This document shows positions 18,693 to 28,003 of a DNA stretch of 64,000 bases, piece by piece (the stretch's first letter is position 1; every line of letters begins with the position of its first letter). Below the pieces are notes generated by a model. That model was not told where the DNA came from, searched no databases, and saw only the letters and a program-made list of their open reading frames with translations. This DNA is from Thermocrispum agreste DSM 44070 (GTDB lineage: Bacteria; Actinomycetota; Actinomycetes; Mycobacteriales; Pseudonocardiaceae). The DNA lies in NCBI RefSeq assembly GCF_000427905.1, contig NZ_ATYX01000006.1, positions 310,001 through 374,000 on the forward strand. The letters run 5' to 3'. The translations under genes were made by a program, and so were the position numbers.

Positions 18693-19513
18693 CGATGGTG
18701 ACGACCGGAACGAAGCGCCGGAGCACGAAGTCCGCGCGGACCACGCGCCGGAGCGCGTCCCGCACACGAGAGCTGCCTGCTCGGCGCAACCGGAGCGGCC
18801 GCACGACGGCCGCCGAGAAGGCCTACGCGCGGCGCGCGCAGCGCACGGCCTCGATCGAGCACGCCGGTGGGCAGGCGCAAGCCCCCGCCGGCCTGCTCAG
18901 CCCGGTGCGGCTGCGGCTGCCCAAGTCGCGCGCCTCGTTCGTGCTGCTGATGATGTCGCTGCTGGCGGCGGGTGTCGGGCTGACGCTGTGGCTGACCACG
19001 CAGGCCATCGCCGATTCCTACCGGCTGGACCGGGTGCGGGCGGAGACGGCGGCGCTGTCGGAGAAGGCGGAGCGGCTGCAGCGCGAGGTGTCCCGTGAGC
19101 AGACGGTGGCGGCGCTGGATCGCAAGGCCCGCGAGCTCGGCATGGTCCCCTCCGGCGACCCGGCACGCATCCTGGTCACGCCGATGGGGCGGAAGAAGCT
19201 GATCGGCGAGCCGACGCCGGCCCAGCCGCAGAAGCCGCCCGCGCGCACCCAGTCCAGCAGTGGCGGTGACCGCGCGGACGAGCGCGAGCGGTCGTCGGGC
19301 GGAACGCGGGACGAGCGGCGTGGCGACAGCCGGCAGAACGCGCGGTCCGATCAGGGCGACGACACGCGGACGCAGCGCACGAGAAGCCGGAGCGACGACG
19401 ATTCCGGCAGGCGCGGGGGCGGTGATCGCAGCCGCACGCAACGGTCGGAGAGCGACCAGCGCACCGCGGAAGACGGCGACCGCCGCACCTCCACCCGATC
19501 GGCGGGAGGCTGA
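18689..19513 (+). CDS. ftsL: FtsL-like septum protein with long charged tail
   Basis: Bitopic protein between rsmH and ftsI, the normal position of ftsL. Residues 1-80 are a basic cytoplasmic segment rich in Arg/Ser/Thr. One TM helix lies at about 89-112 ([20 protein letters not shown]). A short extracytoplasmic leucine-zipper-like coiled coil follows ([20 protein letters not shown]). The final ~100 residues are unusual: almost entirely Arg, Asp, Ser, Gly, Gln and Thr, with no predicted fold. In other bacteria FtsL bridges FtsB/FtsQ and activates FtsWI. At 274 residues it is longer than usual for FtsL. Four-nt overlap with rsmH and a 2-nt gap to ftsI indicate tight coupling. Confidence 0.85.
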   Translation: MTMVTTGTKRRSTKSARTTRRSASRTRELPARRNRSGRTTAAEKAYARRAQRTASIEHAGGQAQAPAGLLSPVRLRLPKSRASFVLLMMSLLAAGVGLTLWLTTQAIADSYRLDRVRAETAALSEKAERLQREVSREQTVAALDRKARELGMVPSGDPARILVTPMGRKKLIGEPTPAQPQKPPARTQSSSGGDRADERERSSGGTRDERRGDSRQNARSDQGDDTRTQRTRSRSDDDSGRRGGGDRSRTQRSESDQRTAEDGDRRTSTRSAGG

Positions 19514-19515
19514 GC

Positions 19516-21435
19516 GTGGTCGACGGTCGGCAGGCATCGAGCCGGAGGGGCAGTGCGTCCCGGCGGAAGAAGCGCACCAAGGCGAGCTTGCGCACGCGCG
19601 CGGGCAACATGCTGCGTGCGCTGCCCGGCAACCGGTACGGCAGCGCGTGCGTGGTGCTGGTGCTGGTCTTGTTCGTCGCCTCGGTGAAGCTGATCTACGT
19701 GCAGGCGTTCCAGGCCGAGGCGTTGTCCGCGCGGGCCGAGCGGCAGCGTGCCACGGTGATCGAGATCCCGGCGCAGCGCGGCGCGATCCTGGACCGCAAC
19801 GGCACCGAGCTGGCGTTCAGCGTCAAGACCTACACGCTCCAGGTCAATCTGCGGCAGATGCGCAAGACCTGGGCCGAGGTCGCAGGCAGGACGAAGAACG
19901 AGCAGACTTACGCCGACCGAGTGGACGAGATCGCCGAGTACATGGCGGCCATGCTGCCCGGCAAGACCACCAAGCAGGAGCTGCTCAAGCGCTTCCACAA
20001 GGACGCGCCGTTCACGTTCCTGGTGGACAACGTCGAGCCGTCGGTGGCGGAGCAGATCACGTCGCGCTACCCGGAGATCGCCGCCGAGGAACGTGCCTTG
20101 CGCGAGTACCCGGGTGGCGAGCTGGCGTCGAACGTCGTCGGCTACGCCAACTGGCGCATGGACGACCCCGACGTGTCCAAGCACAACCTGCACGGGCTGA
20201 TCGGGCTGGAGAGCGCGCGGGACAACGACCTGGCGGGGAAGCCGGGGCGCAGGCTGGTGGACACCGGAGAGGGTGACAACGTCGTCATCCCGGGCACCGA
20301 GCGCGACATCCAGCCTGCCGTCCCCGGGTCGGACCTGGAGCTGACGCTGGACAGCGACCTGCAGTACGACCTGCAGCGGCGCCTGCGGGACTACGTCGAG
20401 CAGAGCAGGGCCAAGGGCGGCTCCGCGGTGATCATGGACGCCAGGACCGGCGAGGTCTACGCGCTGGCCAACGACAAGACCTTCGACCCGGACAACCTCA
20501 GCGCCGCGACCGAGGAGGAACTGAACAACCGGGCGGTGACCACGCCGTTCGAGCCGGGCTCGGTCAACAAGGTGGTCACCGCGGCGGCCGCCATCGAGTA
20601 CGGCATCACCACCCCGAAGTCCGTGCACCAGGTGCCCGGGCAGATCCAGGTCGCCGACCGCGTGGTGCGCGACGCGTGGCCGCACCCGACGCAGGGGTTC
20701 ACCACCACCGGCATCTTCGCGAAGTCGTCCAACGTGGGCACGCTGATGCTGGCTCGGCAGGTGGGGGAGGAACGCTGGCTGGAGATCGCCAGGCGGTTCG
20801 GCCTCGGCAAGCGCACCGGAATCGGGCTGCCGGGGGAGAGCCCGGGCAGGGTGCCACCGCGCAGCCAGTGGTCCGGCTCCACGTTCGGCAACCTGCCGAT
20901 CGGCCAGGGGCTGTCGGTGACCGTGGTGCAGATGGCCGGGATGTACCAGGCCATCGCCAACGGCGGGGTGCGGGTCGAGCCGCGGATCGTGCGGGCCACG
21001 ATCAGGCCGGACGGCACCCGCGTTCCCGAGCCGCCGCCGGGCAAGGTCCGCGTGGTGAGCAAGCGGACGGCGGACACCGTGCTGCGCATGCTGCGGGCGA
21101 CGACGCAGAAGGGCGAGGGGCAGAACACGGGGACCGCGCCCCAGGCGGCGCTGGCCGGTTACCAGATCTCCGGCAAGACCGGGACGGGCCAGCAGGTCGA
21201 CCCGGCCACCGGCGCCTATTCGCAGTCGAAGTACAACATCACGTTCGCCGGCATCGTCCCGGCCGACGAGCCGCGCTTCGTCGTGGGCATCATGCTGGAC
21301 GCGCCGGACACCACGTTGCCGCAGGGGGCTTCGGCGGCACCGCTGTTCCACGACATCGCGTCGTACCTGACGCAGCGGTACCAGATTCCGCTCAGCGAGC
21401 GGGAAGCGCCGGTCGTGCCGTTGGTGGTGGACTGA
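19516..21435 (+). CDS. ftsI: Septal transpeptidase FtsI (class B PBP, PBP3/PbpB)
   Basis: Penicillin-binding protein of 639 residues that cross-links septal peptidoglycan. A basic N-terminus precedes one TM helix (SACVVLVLVLFVASVKLIYV). The PBP dimerisation domain begins with RGAILDRNGTELAFSV. The transpeptidase domain has S349-V-N-K352 (FEPGSVNKVV), S404-S405-N406 (FAKSSNVGTL) and K554-T-G-T (ISGKTGTGQQ). GTG 19516 starts 2 nt after the ftsL stop. Unusually, murE does not follow; the next gene is pyruvate kinase. Confidence 0.96.
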   Translation: MVDGRQASSRRGSASRRKKRTKASLRTRAGNMLRALPGNRYGSACVVLVLVLFVASVKLIYVQAFQAEALSARAERQRATVIEIPAQRGAILDRNGTELAFSVKTYTLQVNLRQMRKTWAEVAGRTKNEQTYADRVDEIAEYMAAMLPGKTTKQELLKRFHKDAPFTFLVDNVEPSVAEQITSRYPEIAAEERALREYPGGELASNVVGYANWRMDDPDVSKHNLHGLIGLESARDNDLAGKPGRRLVDTGEGDNVVIPGTERDIQPAVPGSDLELTLDSDLQYDLQRRLRDYVEQSRAKGGSAVIMDARTGEVYALANDKTFDPDNLSAATEEELNNRAVTTPFEPGSVNKVVTAAAAIEYGITTPKSVHQVPGQIQVADRVVRDAWPHPTQGFTTTGIFAKSSNVGTLMLARQVGEERWLEIARRFGLGKRTGIGLPGESPGRVPPRSQWSGSTFGNLPIGQGLSVTVVQMAGMYQAIANGGVRVEPRIVRATIRPDGTRVPEPPPGKVRVVSKRTADTVLRMLRATTQKGEGQNTGTAPQAALAGYQISGKTGTGQQVDPATGAYSQSKYNITFAGIVPADEPRFVVGIMLDAPDTTLPQGASAAPLFHDIASYLTQRYQIPLSEREAPVVPLVVD

Positions 21436-21782
21436 CCGCGGCGCGGCGTCAGCTGTCGCCGGGCGCCGGCCGCCGGGCGGAGCACCGGCGGACCGCCCGG
21501 CCGCTGCCCAGGGCTAGGCCGGGTGGCCACGCGTGGATCGATCGTCCGGCCTGCCGGAACGGTCAGCGCCCGCCACGGCAACGAAGCAGGGCTGCACCTG
21601 TGCCCGCTGGTGTCCGGGTGACGACCGTGGGACGTGGTTGAGCAGGTCCCGTTGCTGCCGGTGCCAGCTGGTGTCCGGGTGATGAATCGATCCGGGCAAA
21701 CGGGTATCGAGTGCGTTACTTCCAGGCAGGGTTCATCGGTATCGGTTCAGTGCAGGGCCCGGGCAGGCTAGGCTGACTCCCT
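21436..21782. other. Intergenic region where the dcw cluster ends
   Basis: 347 nt without a convincing gene between ftsI and pyk. It contains a 16-nt direct repeat GCTGGTGTCCGGGTGA at about 21606-21621 and 21667-21682. A TAGGCT -10 box at 21769-21774, 8 nt before the pyk GTG, indicates a near-leaderless pyk promoter. No murE remnant was recognised. Confidence 0.5.
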
Positions 21783-23210
21783 GTGAGTCGACGCGCGAAG
21801 ATCGTGTGCACCATGGGACCGGCCACCGCGAGCCCGGAGAAGGTGCGTGACCTGCTCGCCGCGGGCATGAACGTGGCGAGGCTGAACTTCAGTCACGGAA
21901 CGCACAGCGACCACAAGCAGACTTACGACATGATCCGGGCGGCCGCGGACGAGATCGGCCGTCCCGTGGGCATCCTGGCCGACCTGCAGGGGCCGAAGAT
22001 CCGTCTCGGCACGTTCGCCGCAGGGCCGGTGCAGTGGCGTAAGCACGACGTGGTCCGCATCACCGTCGAGGACGTTCCCGGCACCCACGACAGGGTGTCC
22101 ACCACCTACAAGGGGCTCGCCGACGACGCCAAGCCGGGCGACCGGCTGCTGGTCGACGACGGCAAGGTCTCGCTCGTGGTGCGCGAGGTCGACGGGCCGG
22201 ACGTGGTCTGCGAGGTGATCGAAGGCGGCGAGGTCAGCAACAACAAGGGCGTCTCGCTGCCGAACATGGACGTGTCGGTGCCCGCGTTGTCCGAGAAGGA
22301 CGTCGAGGACCTCGAGTTCGCGATGCGGCTGGGCGTCGACTTCATCGCGCTGTCGTTCGTGCGCTCGCCCGCCGACATCGACCTGGTGCACCAGGTGATG
22401 GACCGCACCGGGCTGGACCGCATCCCGGTGATCGCCAAGCTGGAGAAGCCGGAGGCGGTGGCCAACCTCGAGGCGATCGTGCTGGCCTTCGACGGCATCA
22501 TGGTCGCCCGCGGCGACCTGGGCGTGGAGCTGCCGCTGGAGGAAGTGCCGCTGGTGCAGAAGCGGGCCATCCAGATCGCCAGGGAGAACGCCAAGCCGGT
22601 CATCGTGGCGACCCAGATGCTCGACTCGATGATCAACAACTCCCGGCCGACCCGCGCCGAGGCCTCCGACGTCGCCAACGCGGTGCTGGACGGGGCGGAC
22701 GCGGTGATGTTGTCCGGGGAGACGTCGGTGGGCCGGTACCCGGTCGAGGCGGTGCAGACGATGAGCCGCATCATCACCGCGGTCGAGTCGCAGTCGACGG
22801 CCGTGCCGCCGCTGAGCCACGTGCCGCGCACCAAGCGGGGGGTCATTTCCTACGCGGCCCGCGACATCGGTGAGCGGCTCAACGCCAAGGCGCTGGTGGC
22901 CTTCACTCAGTCCGGTGACACGGTGCGGCGCCTTGCCAGGCTGCACACCCGGTTGCCGCTGCTGGCGTTCACCCCGGTGGACAGCGTGCGGCGTCAGCTG
23001 GCGCTCACCTGGGGCACCACGGCCCATCTGGTGCCCGCGGTGAACTCGACCGACGCCATGGTCCGCCAGGTGGACACCGCGATGCTGCAGATGGACCGCT
23101 ACCAGCGCGGCGACCTGGTCGTGGTGGTCGCGGGCTCGCCTCCGGGCACGGTCGGGTCGACCAACCTCATCCGGGTGCACCGGCTGGGCGAGGAAGACGA
23201 TCTCTCCTGA
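21783..23210 (+). CDS. pyk: Pyruvate kinase
   Basis: Glycolytic enzyme of 475 residues that converts phosphoenolpyruvate and ADP to pyruvate and ATP. Hallmarks in order are CTMGPATASPEKVRDLLAAG, NVARLNFSHGTH, LADLQGPKIRLG, the active-site lysine region VIAKLEKPEAVANL, the metal-binding MVARGDLGVELP, and ATQMLDSMINNSRPTRAEAS with GADAVMLSGETSVGRYP. The C-terminal allosteric domain is complete. The GTG start at 21783 is supported by the TAGGCT box just upstream. As in M. tuberculosis (pykA-tesB1), a TesB thioesterase follows. Confidence 0.96.
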   Translation: MSRRAKIVCTMGPATASPEKVRDLLAAGMNVARLNFSHGTHSDHKQTYDMIRAAADEIGRPVGILADLQGPKIRLGTFAAGPVQWRKHDVVRITVEDVPGTHDRVSTTYKGLADDAKPGDRLLVDDGKVSLVVREVDGPDVVCEVIEGGEVSNNKGVSLPNMDVSVPALSEKDVEDLEFAMRLGVDFIALSFVRSPADIDLVHQVMDRTGLDRIPVIAKLEKPEAVANLEAIVLAFDGIMVARGDLGVELPLEEVPLVQKRAIQIARENAKPVIVATQMLDSMINNSRPTRAEASDVANAVLDGADAVMLSGETSVGRYPVEAVQTMSRIITAVESQSTAVPPLSHVPRTKRGVISYAARDIGERLNAKALVAFTQSGDTVRRLARLHTRLPLLAFTPVDSVRRQLALTWGTTAHLVPAVNSTDAMVRQVDTAMLQMDRYQRGDLVVVVAGSPPGTVGSTNLIRVHRLGEEDDLS

Positions 23211-23282
23211 CGGGACGACAGTGACCGGGGCGCCGGCGCGCCGCCCGCCGTCGGCGGCCCGTGTCACGGGTTAAGGTTCGGC

Positions 23283-24158
23283 ATGACCGCGCAAGCACCG
23301 GACGGGCGATCGGTCCTGGACGAGCTCGTCACCCTGCTCGACCTGGAGCGCATCGACGACAACATCTTCCGCGGGTTCTCCCCGCCGCAGCCGCAGAATC
23401 TCCGCGTGTTCGGCGGGCAGGTCGCGGGACAGGCGCTGGTCGCCGCCGGGCGGACCGTGCCCGCGGATCGGTTCGTGCATTCGCTGCACGCGTACTTCAT
23501 CCGGGCAGGCGACAGCAAGGCCCCGATCATCTACCAGGTGGATCGCATCCGGGACGGCCGCTCGTTCACCACTCGCCGGGTCGTCGCCGTGCAGCACGGC
23601 AAAGCGATCTTCGCGCTGTCCGCGTCGTTCCAGATCGTCGAGGACGGCGTGGAGCACACCACGCCGATGCCGGACGTGCCCGACCCGGAATCGCTGCCGA
23701 CGCTGCCCGAGCGGCTGGCCGACTACTCCGACGAGCTGGGTTGGTTCGCCCGCCGCAGGCCGTTGGACCTGCGCTACGTGCACGACCCGCCGTGGGTGAC
23801 CCGGTCCAGCGGCGCGCACCCCCACCGCAACCAGGTGTGGATGCGCGCCGACGGCACGCTGCCGGACGATCAGCTGCTGCATGTCTGCGTGCTGACCTAC
23901 GCCTCGGACATGACGTTGCTGGACTCGGTGCTTGCCAAGCACGGGGTGTACTGGGGGATGGACCGCGTGCTGGGCGCCAGCCTGGACCACGCGCTGTGGT
24001 TCCACCGGCCGTTCCGTGCCGACGAGTGGTTCCTCTACGACACCGAGTCGCCCACCGCGTCCGGTGCGCGTGGGCTGGCCACCGGCCGGTTCTTCTCCCA
24101 CGACGGCCGGCTGATCGCCACGGTGGTGCAGGAAGGCCTGGTGCGCGTGCTGCGCTGA
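23283..24158 (+). CDS. tesB: Acyl-CoA thioesterase II (TesB type)
   Basis: Double hot-dog thioesterase of 291 residues that hydrolyses medium- to long-chain acyl-CoA. It has the N-terminal hot-dog (NIFRGFSPPQ, GQVAGQALVAAGRTV, HSLHAYFIRAGD) and the C-terminal hot-dog with the catalytic Asp/Thr-Ser/Gln arrangement (TYASDMTLLDS, ASLDHALWFHRPFRADEW, ATVVQEGLVRVL). TAAGGT at 23272-23277, 5 nt before ATG 23283, suggests a leaderless transcript and a promoter separate from pyk. Confidence 0.93.
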   Translation: MTAQAPDGRSVLDELVTLLDLERIDDNIFRGFSPPQPQNLRVFGGQVAGQALVAAGRTVPADRFVHSLHAYFIRAGDSKAPIIYQVDRIRDGRSFTTRRVVAVQHGKAIFALSASFQIVEDGVEHTTPMPDVPDPESLPTLPERLADYSDELGWFARRRPLDLRYVHDPPWVTRSSGAHPHRNQVWMRADGTLPDDQLLHVCVLTYASDMTLLDSVLAKHGVYWGMDRVLGASLDHALWFHRPFRADEWFLYDTESPTASGARGLATGRFFSHDGRLIATVVQEGLVRVLR

Positions 24159-24258
24159 GGGCGCCTCTTCGGGCGCGGAAACACCCGGGCAAGGACGGTT
24201 GCCCTGCGTCCGGATGCATGGCAGCCGGGACGGGGTCCGCCAGCGGCCACGGGCGGGA

Positions 24259-24298
24259 GCGAAGTCCGAGGCCGGTCGGGGGCGGCCCCGGACTTCGC
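24259..24298. terminator. Rho-independent-type hairpin after tesB
   Basis: A 15-bp stem with one mismatch (24259-24273 pairs with 24284-24298; GCGAAGTCCG and CGGACTTCGC at the base) closes a 10-nt loop about 100 nt after tesB. There is no T-tract, as is common in actinobacteria. Confidence 0.6.
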
Positions 24299-24563
24299 CG
24301 CCACCTGGGCCACGACGGTGGGGGAGCTGGGGAGGGACGCCGTCGTGACGAAACCGAGCAGCACGCACGGTACCACTCTGTGTCCAGGTGACTGCGGAGA
24401 GTGTACACGAATGGTGGGTGCATCCCCGTGCTTCGACACTCTCCGGCGATTCGTGACCACTTCGGCAGGGGCCGTGGTGCGGGGATCGCCGCCGGGAGGG
24501 CGGCACAGCCCAGGTGCCGCCTCGAGCGGGCGGTGACGGTGGCGGCAGGAAAAAGGGCCGTGG

Positions 24564-24587
24564 ATTGTCGGTGGCATCGGGGACAAT
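24564..24587. promoter_or_regulatory. Inverted repeat upstream of the LuxR regulator
   Basis: ATTGTC (24564-24569) and GACAAT (24582-24587) form a 6-bp inverted repeat with a 12-nt spacer, about 30 nt before the luxR-type start codon. It is a possible operator. Confidence 0.25.
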
Positions 24588-24618
24588 GTGGACGAGACCG
24601 GCGGTGACGAGGAGGACG

Positions 24619-27600
24619 ATGCCGCGATTGGGACCAGGCGTGCCGCTCGTCGGCCGCCGTGCAGAGCTTGCGTTGCTGCGTGCTGCGCTCGATCGCGCCG
24701 ACAGTGGTGCGGCGGGCTGCGTGCTGCTGGCCGGGGACGCCGGAGTCGGCAAGACCCGGTTGATCGGGGAACTGCGGGAGCACGCCGAGCAGCGCGGTGC
24801 GCTGGTGCTGTCCGGCGGGTGTATCGACATCGCCGAGGACAGCCTGCCGTACCTGCCGTTCGCAGACGCCCTTCTGCCGTTGGCGAGGTCCGACGATCCG
24901 GCGGTGCGCGCGGTGGTGCAGGCGTATCCGGCGCTGCGCCGGTTGCTGCCCCAGCAGGACGACGGCGGCAAGGGTGCGGTCGAGCACGAGATGCGGCGTG
25001 GCCTGTTCTCCGCGCAAGACCTCGGCCAGTTGCAACTGTTCGAGGCCGTGCTCGGCGCGCTGGGCGAGCTGTCCAGGGAACGCCCCGTGGTGCTGGTGAT
25101 CGAGGACTTGCACTGGGCGGACAGCTCGACCAGGGACCTGCTGTCGTTCTTGCTGCCCCGGCTGCGCGAGCAGCGGCTGCTGATCGTGGCCAGCTATCGC
25201 GCCGACGACGTGCACCGCAGGCATCCGCTGCGGCGGCTGACCGCCGAGTTCGCCCGGCTGCCCGCGGTGCAGCGCGTCGATCTGGCCCCGTTGGAGGACG
25301 CGGACGCCCTGCAGTTCGTGCACCAGCTGGCCGAGCAGCCGCTGACCGACGAGGTGGCGGCGGGCATCGTGGAGCGGGCCGAAGGCAACCCGTTCTTCAT
25401 GGAGGAGCTGACCGCGTCGTGCCTGGAATGCGAGGGGGTTCCGGCGGCGCTGGCCGATGTGCTCCTGTCCCGTGTCGAGCGGTTGTCGCAGCGGGCCCAG
25501 CAGGTGGTGCGAATCCTGTCCGTCGCCGAGCGCGGCGCGCGTCACCAGGCGTTGGCCGAGGTGACCGGTCTGAGCGACGACGAGCTCGACGCGGCCCTGC
25601 GGGAAGCGGTGCAGCACAACATCCTCGTGGTCGACGACGACAACCACTACGCATTCCGGCATGCCCTGCTGCGCGAAGCGGTGTACGAGGACCTGCTCCC
25701 GGGCGAGCGCATCCGGACGCATGCCGCTTATGCGCAGCGGTTGGTGCAGAAGGTGCAGCAGGGGAATCCGGCGAAGTACCGGCTGCTGGCGTACCACAGC
25801 CTGGAAAGCAACGACCTGCCGACGGCGCTGTCCGCGTCCGTGGCGGCCGCCGACGAGGCCGAGGCCCGTGGCGCGCCGGCGTCGGCGTTGCGCAGTGTCG
25901 AGCTGGCCCTGCGGCTGTGGGACTCGGTTCCGCCGGACAAGCGGCCGGACGGCGTCGACGAGCTGCGGCTGCTGGACATGGCGGCGGTGTTGGCCGGCCG
26001 GTCCGGTGAGGTGGAGCGGGCGATCTCCTACGCGCGGTCGATGGTGCGGGCGCTGGAGTCCGGGCGCATCGAGGTGTCCGACCACCGGCGGCGGGCGCGC
26101 ATCTACCGGCGCCTGGCGCAGGCGCTGTACAGCAACGACGGCACCGTCTGGGAGGCCCCGGACGTCATCGAGAAGGCGTGGCGGCTGGTGGCCGACGACG
26201 AGCCGAGCGAAACCAAGGCATGGGTGCAGGTGACGCGGTCGGCGATCCAGCGCTCGCTGGGCGACAAGGAGCTGGCGTTGGCCAGCGCGCGCAACGCGAT
26301 CGCCGATGCGAAGGCCGTCGGTGCGGTGGCCGCCGAAGCGGATGCGCTGGTCGCCTTGGCCGTGTTGATCGAAGGCAAAGGCGACACCGCGGGTTCGCGC
26401 GAGCGCCTGCGGGAAGCGCTGCGCATCGCCGAGCGGGCCGGGGCGCTCGGGGTGGAGCTGCGCGCACGGTTCTACCTGGCGCTCAGCTACTACGACAAGG
26501 GCGAGCTGGACGAGGCGCTGGCCGAGTACACCGCGGGGGCGGCCCGCGCCACCGAAACCGGCCTGACCTGGAGCGATTCCGGGCTCGAACTGCATGCGCA
26601 CCGCCTGCAGGTGATGTACACGCTCGGCCGGTGGGACGAAGTGGCCGCCGAGGTGGCCCGGTTCTCCGGTCCGCCGTCGATCGGCGCGGCACGAATGCGG
26701 GCCACCACGGCGCTGGTCGCGGTGGCCAAGGGCGATTTCGCCGAGGCGGAGCGGCAGGTGGAGGACCTGCGGGCCCAGTGGCAGGTCGACGGCCAGCTGG
26801 CGGTGGCGGCCGCGGCCGCCGGCGCCGCGCTGGCCATGTGGAAGGGCGAGCCGGAGAAGGCGCTGGAGCGCGTGCGGGAAGCCTTCGAGTGGATCAGGCA
26901 GCTGCCGCTGCTGGTGCTCGCCGGGATCAGGATCGGCGCGCTCGGCCTGGCCGCGGCGGCGGATCGTGCCGAGGCGGCTCGCCTGATCTCCGACGCCGAC
27001 ACGGTCGCAGCGGCGGTCGCCGAGGGCGAGGAGATGTTCAAGCGGGTGGCCGAGGCGGCACAGAACGGGGTCCCGCGCGGCAACACGCTCGGTCCGGAAG
27101 CGGTGGCGTGGCTGGCCCGCGCGGAGGCCGAGCGCAGCAGGCTGCTCGGCAGGACGGACCCGAAGCTGTGGGCCAAGGCGGTCGAGGCGTTCGGCTACGG
27201 CGCGGTGTATCAGCAGGCCAGCTGCCGCTGGCGGCTGGCGGAGGCGCTGCTGACCGGCGGCGATGCCCGGCAGGCGGAGAAGGAGCTGCGCCAGGCGCAC
27301 GAGACGGCCCGCACGTTGAAGGCGCGGCCGCTGCTGGAGGCGATCGAGGGACTTGCCCGGCGGGCGCGCGTGTCGCTGGACGGCGAGGCGGTCGCGCAGG
27401 CGCCGGCTCGCGTGCCCGAGGATCCGCTGACCGCGCGCGAGCGTGCCGTGCTCGAGCAGGTCGCTCTCGGACGCACCAACAAGCAGATCGGCGAGGCGCT
27501 GTTCATCAGCGAGAAGACGGTCAGCGTGCACCTGTCCCGTGCGATGGCCAAGCTGGGCGCCCGTCGCCGGACGGAGGCGGTCAGGCTGGCTTACGAGCGT

Positions 27601-27639
27601 GGCCTGCTCCAGCGGCCGCGGCACGGCGCGCCCCAGTAG
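24619..27639 (+). CDS. Large LuxR-family (LAL-type) ATPase transcriptional regulator
   Basis: Regulator of 1006 residues of the LAL/MalT-like architecture. It has an N-terminal AAA/STAND ATPase with Walker A at about residues 39-46 (GDAGVGKT) and Walker B (VLVIEDLHWADSSTRDLL). A long helical TPR-like middle occupies roughly residues 400-900. A C-terminal LuxR helix-turn-helix follows (LTARERAVLEQVALGRTNKQ, IGEALFISEKTVSVHLSRAM). ATG 24619 is chosen for its GAGGAGGACG RBS. Such proteins are usually activators whose ATPase is gated by a small molecule or partner. The gene stands alone between terminator-bearing spacers, so its target cannot be read. Confidence 0.9.
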   Translation: MPRLGPGVPLVGRRAELALLRAALDRADSGAAGCVLLAGDAGVGKTRLIGELREHAEQRGALVLSGGCIDIAEDSLPYLPFADALLPLARSDDPAVRAVVQAYPALRRLLPQQDDGGKGAVEHEMRRGLFSAQDLGQLQLFEAVLGALGELSRERPVVLVIEDLHWADSSTRDLLSFLLPRLREQRLLIVASYRADDVHRRHPLRRLTAEFARLPAVQRVDLAPLEDADALQFVHQLAEQPLTDEVAAGIVERAEGNPFFMEELTASCLECEGVPAALADVLLSRVERLSQRAQQVVRILSVAERGARHQALAEVTGLSDDELDAALREAVQHNILVVDDDNHYAFRHALLREAVYEDLLPGERIRTHAAYAQRLVQKVQQGNPAKYRLLAYHSLESNDLPTALSASVAAADEAEARGAPASALRSVELALRLWDSVPPDKRPDGVDELRLLDMAAVLAGRSGEVERAISYARSMVRALESGRIEVSDHRRRARIYRRLAQALYSNDGTVWEAPDVIEKAWRLVADDEPSETKAWVQVTRSAIQRSLGDKELALASARNAIADAKAVGAVAAEADALVALAVLIEGKGDTAGSRERLREALRIAERAGALGVELRARFYLALSYYDKGELDEALAEYTAGAARATETGLTWSDSGLELHAHRLQVMYTLGRWDEVAAEVARFSGPPSIGAARMRATTALVAVAKGDFAEAERQVEDLRAQWQVDGQLAVAAAAAGAALAMWKGEPEKALERVREAFEWIRQLPLLVLAGIRIGALGLAAAADRAEAARLISDADTVAAAVAEGEEMFKRVAEAAQNGVPRGNTLGPEAVAWLARAEAERSRLLGRTDPKLWAKAVEAFGYGAVYQQASCRWRLAEALLTGGDARQAEKELRQAHETARTLKARPLLEAIEGLARRARVSLDGEAVAQAPARVPEDPLTARERAVLEQVALGRTNKQIGEALFISEKTVSVHLSRAMAKLGARRRTEAVRLAYERGLLQRPRHGAPQ

Positions 27640-28003
27640 GCCGGGCCCGCCCGGCCGAGGGCCGGGGGGCTGGTTTCGGCCGTGAACGACGTTCGGGGTG
27701 CCAGCCGCCTCGGCTGCGACGGTGTGCCGGCGACGTGCGGGGCGTGCCGCGTCTCGGTCGGTCGACGATGCTGGCGGTGACGCGCCGAGCGATCTGGCCC
27801 TCTCCGCGGTGGCGGGTGGTGTCGTTGGCGGCGTGCCGGGTGTGCCGCTGCTTCTGCCGTGGTGGTGTCGTTGGCAGCGCGGGTATGTCGGCAGCCGCCT
27901 TGGTCGCGGAGCCGTCGTCGGCGCGCGGGCTGGGCGGCCGAACCGGCTCGCGGCGGTCAGCCCGCGGTGCGCACGCCTCCGCACAGACGGCGGCACATGC
28001 CGG
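27640..28003. other. Gene-free region between convergent genes
   Basis: 364 nt between the LuxR gene and the converging dehydrogenase gene, without a convincing ORF. Two near copies of a TGGTGTCGTTGGCrGCG element occur at about 27818-27834 and 27864-27880. No clear terminator stem was found. Confidence 0.35.
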
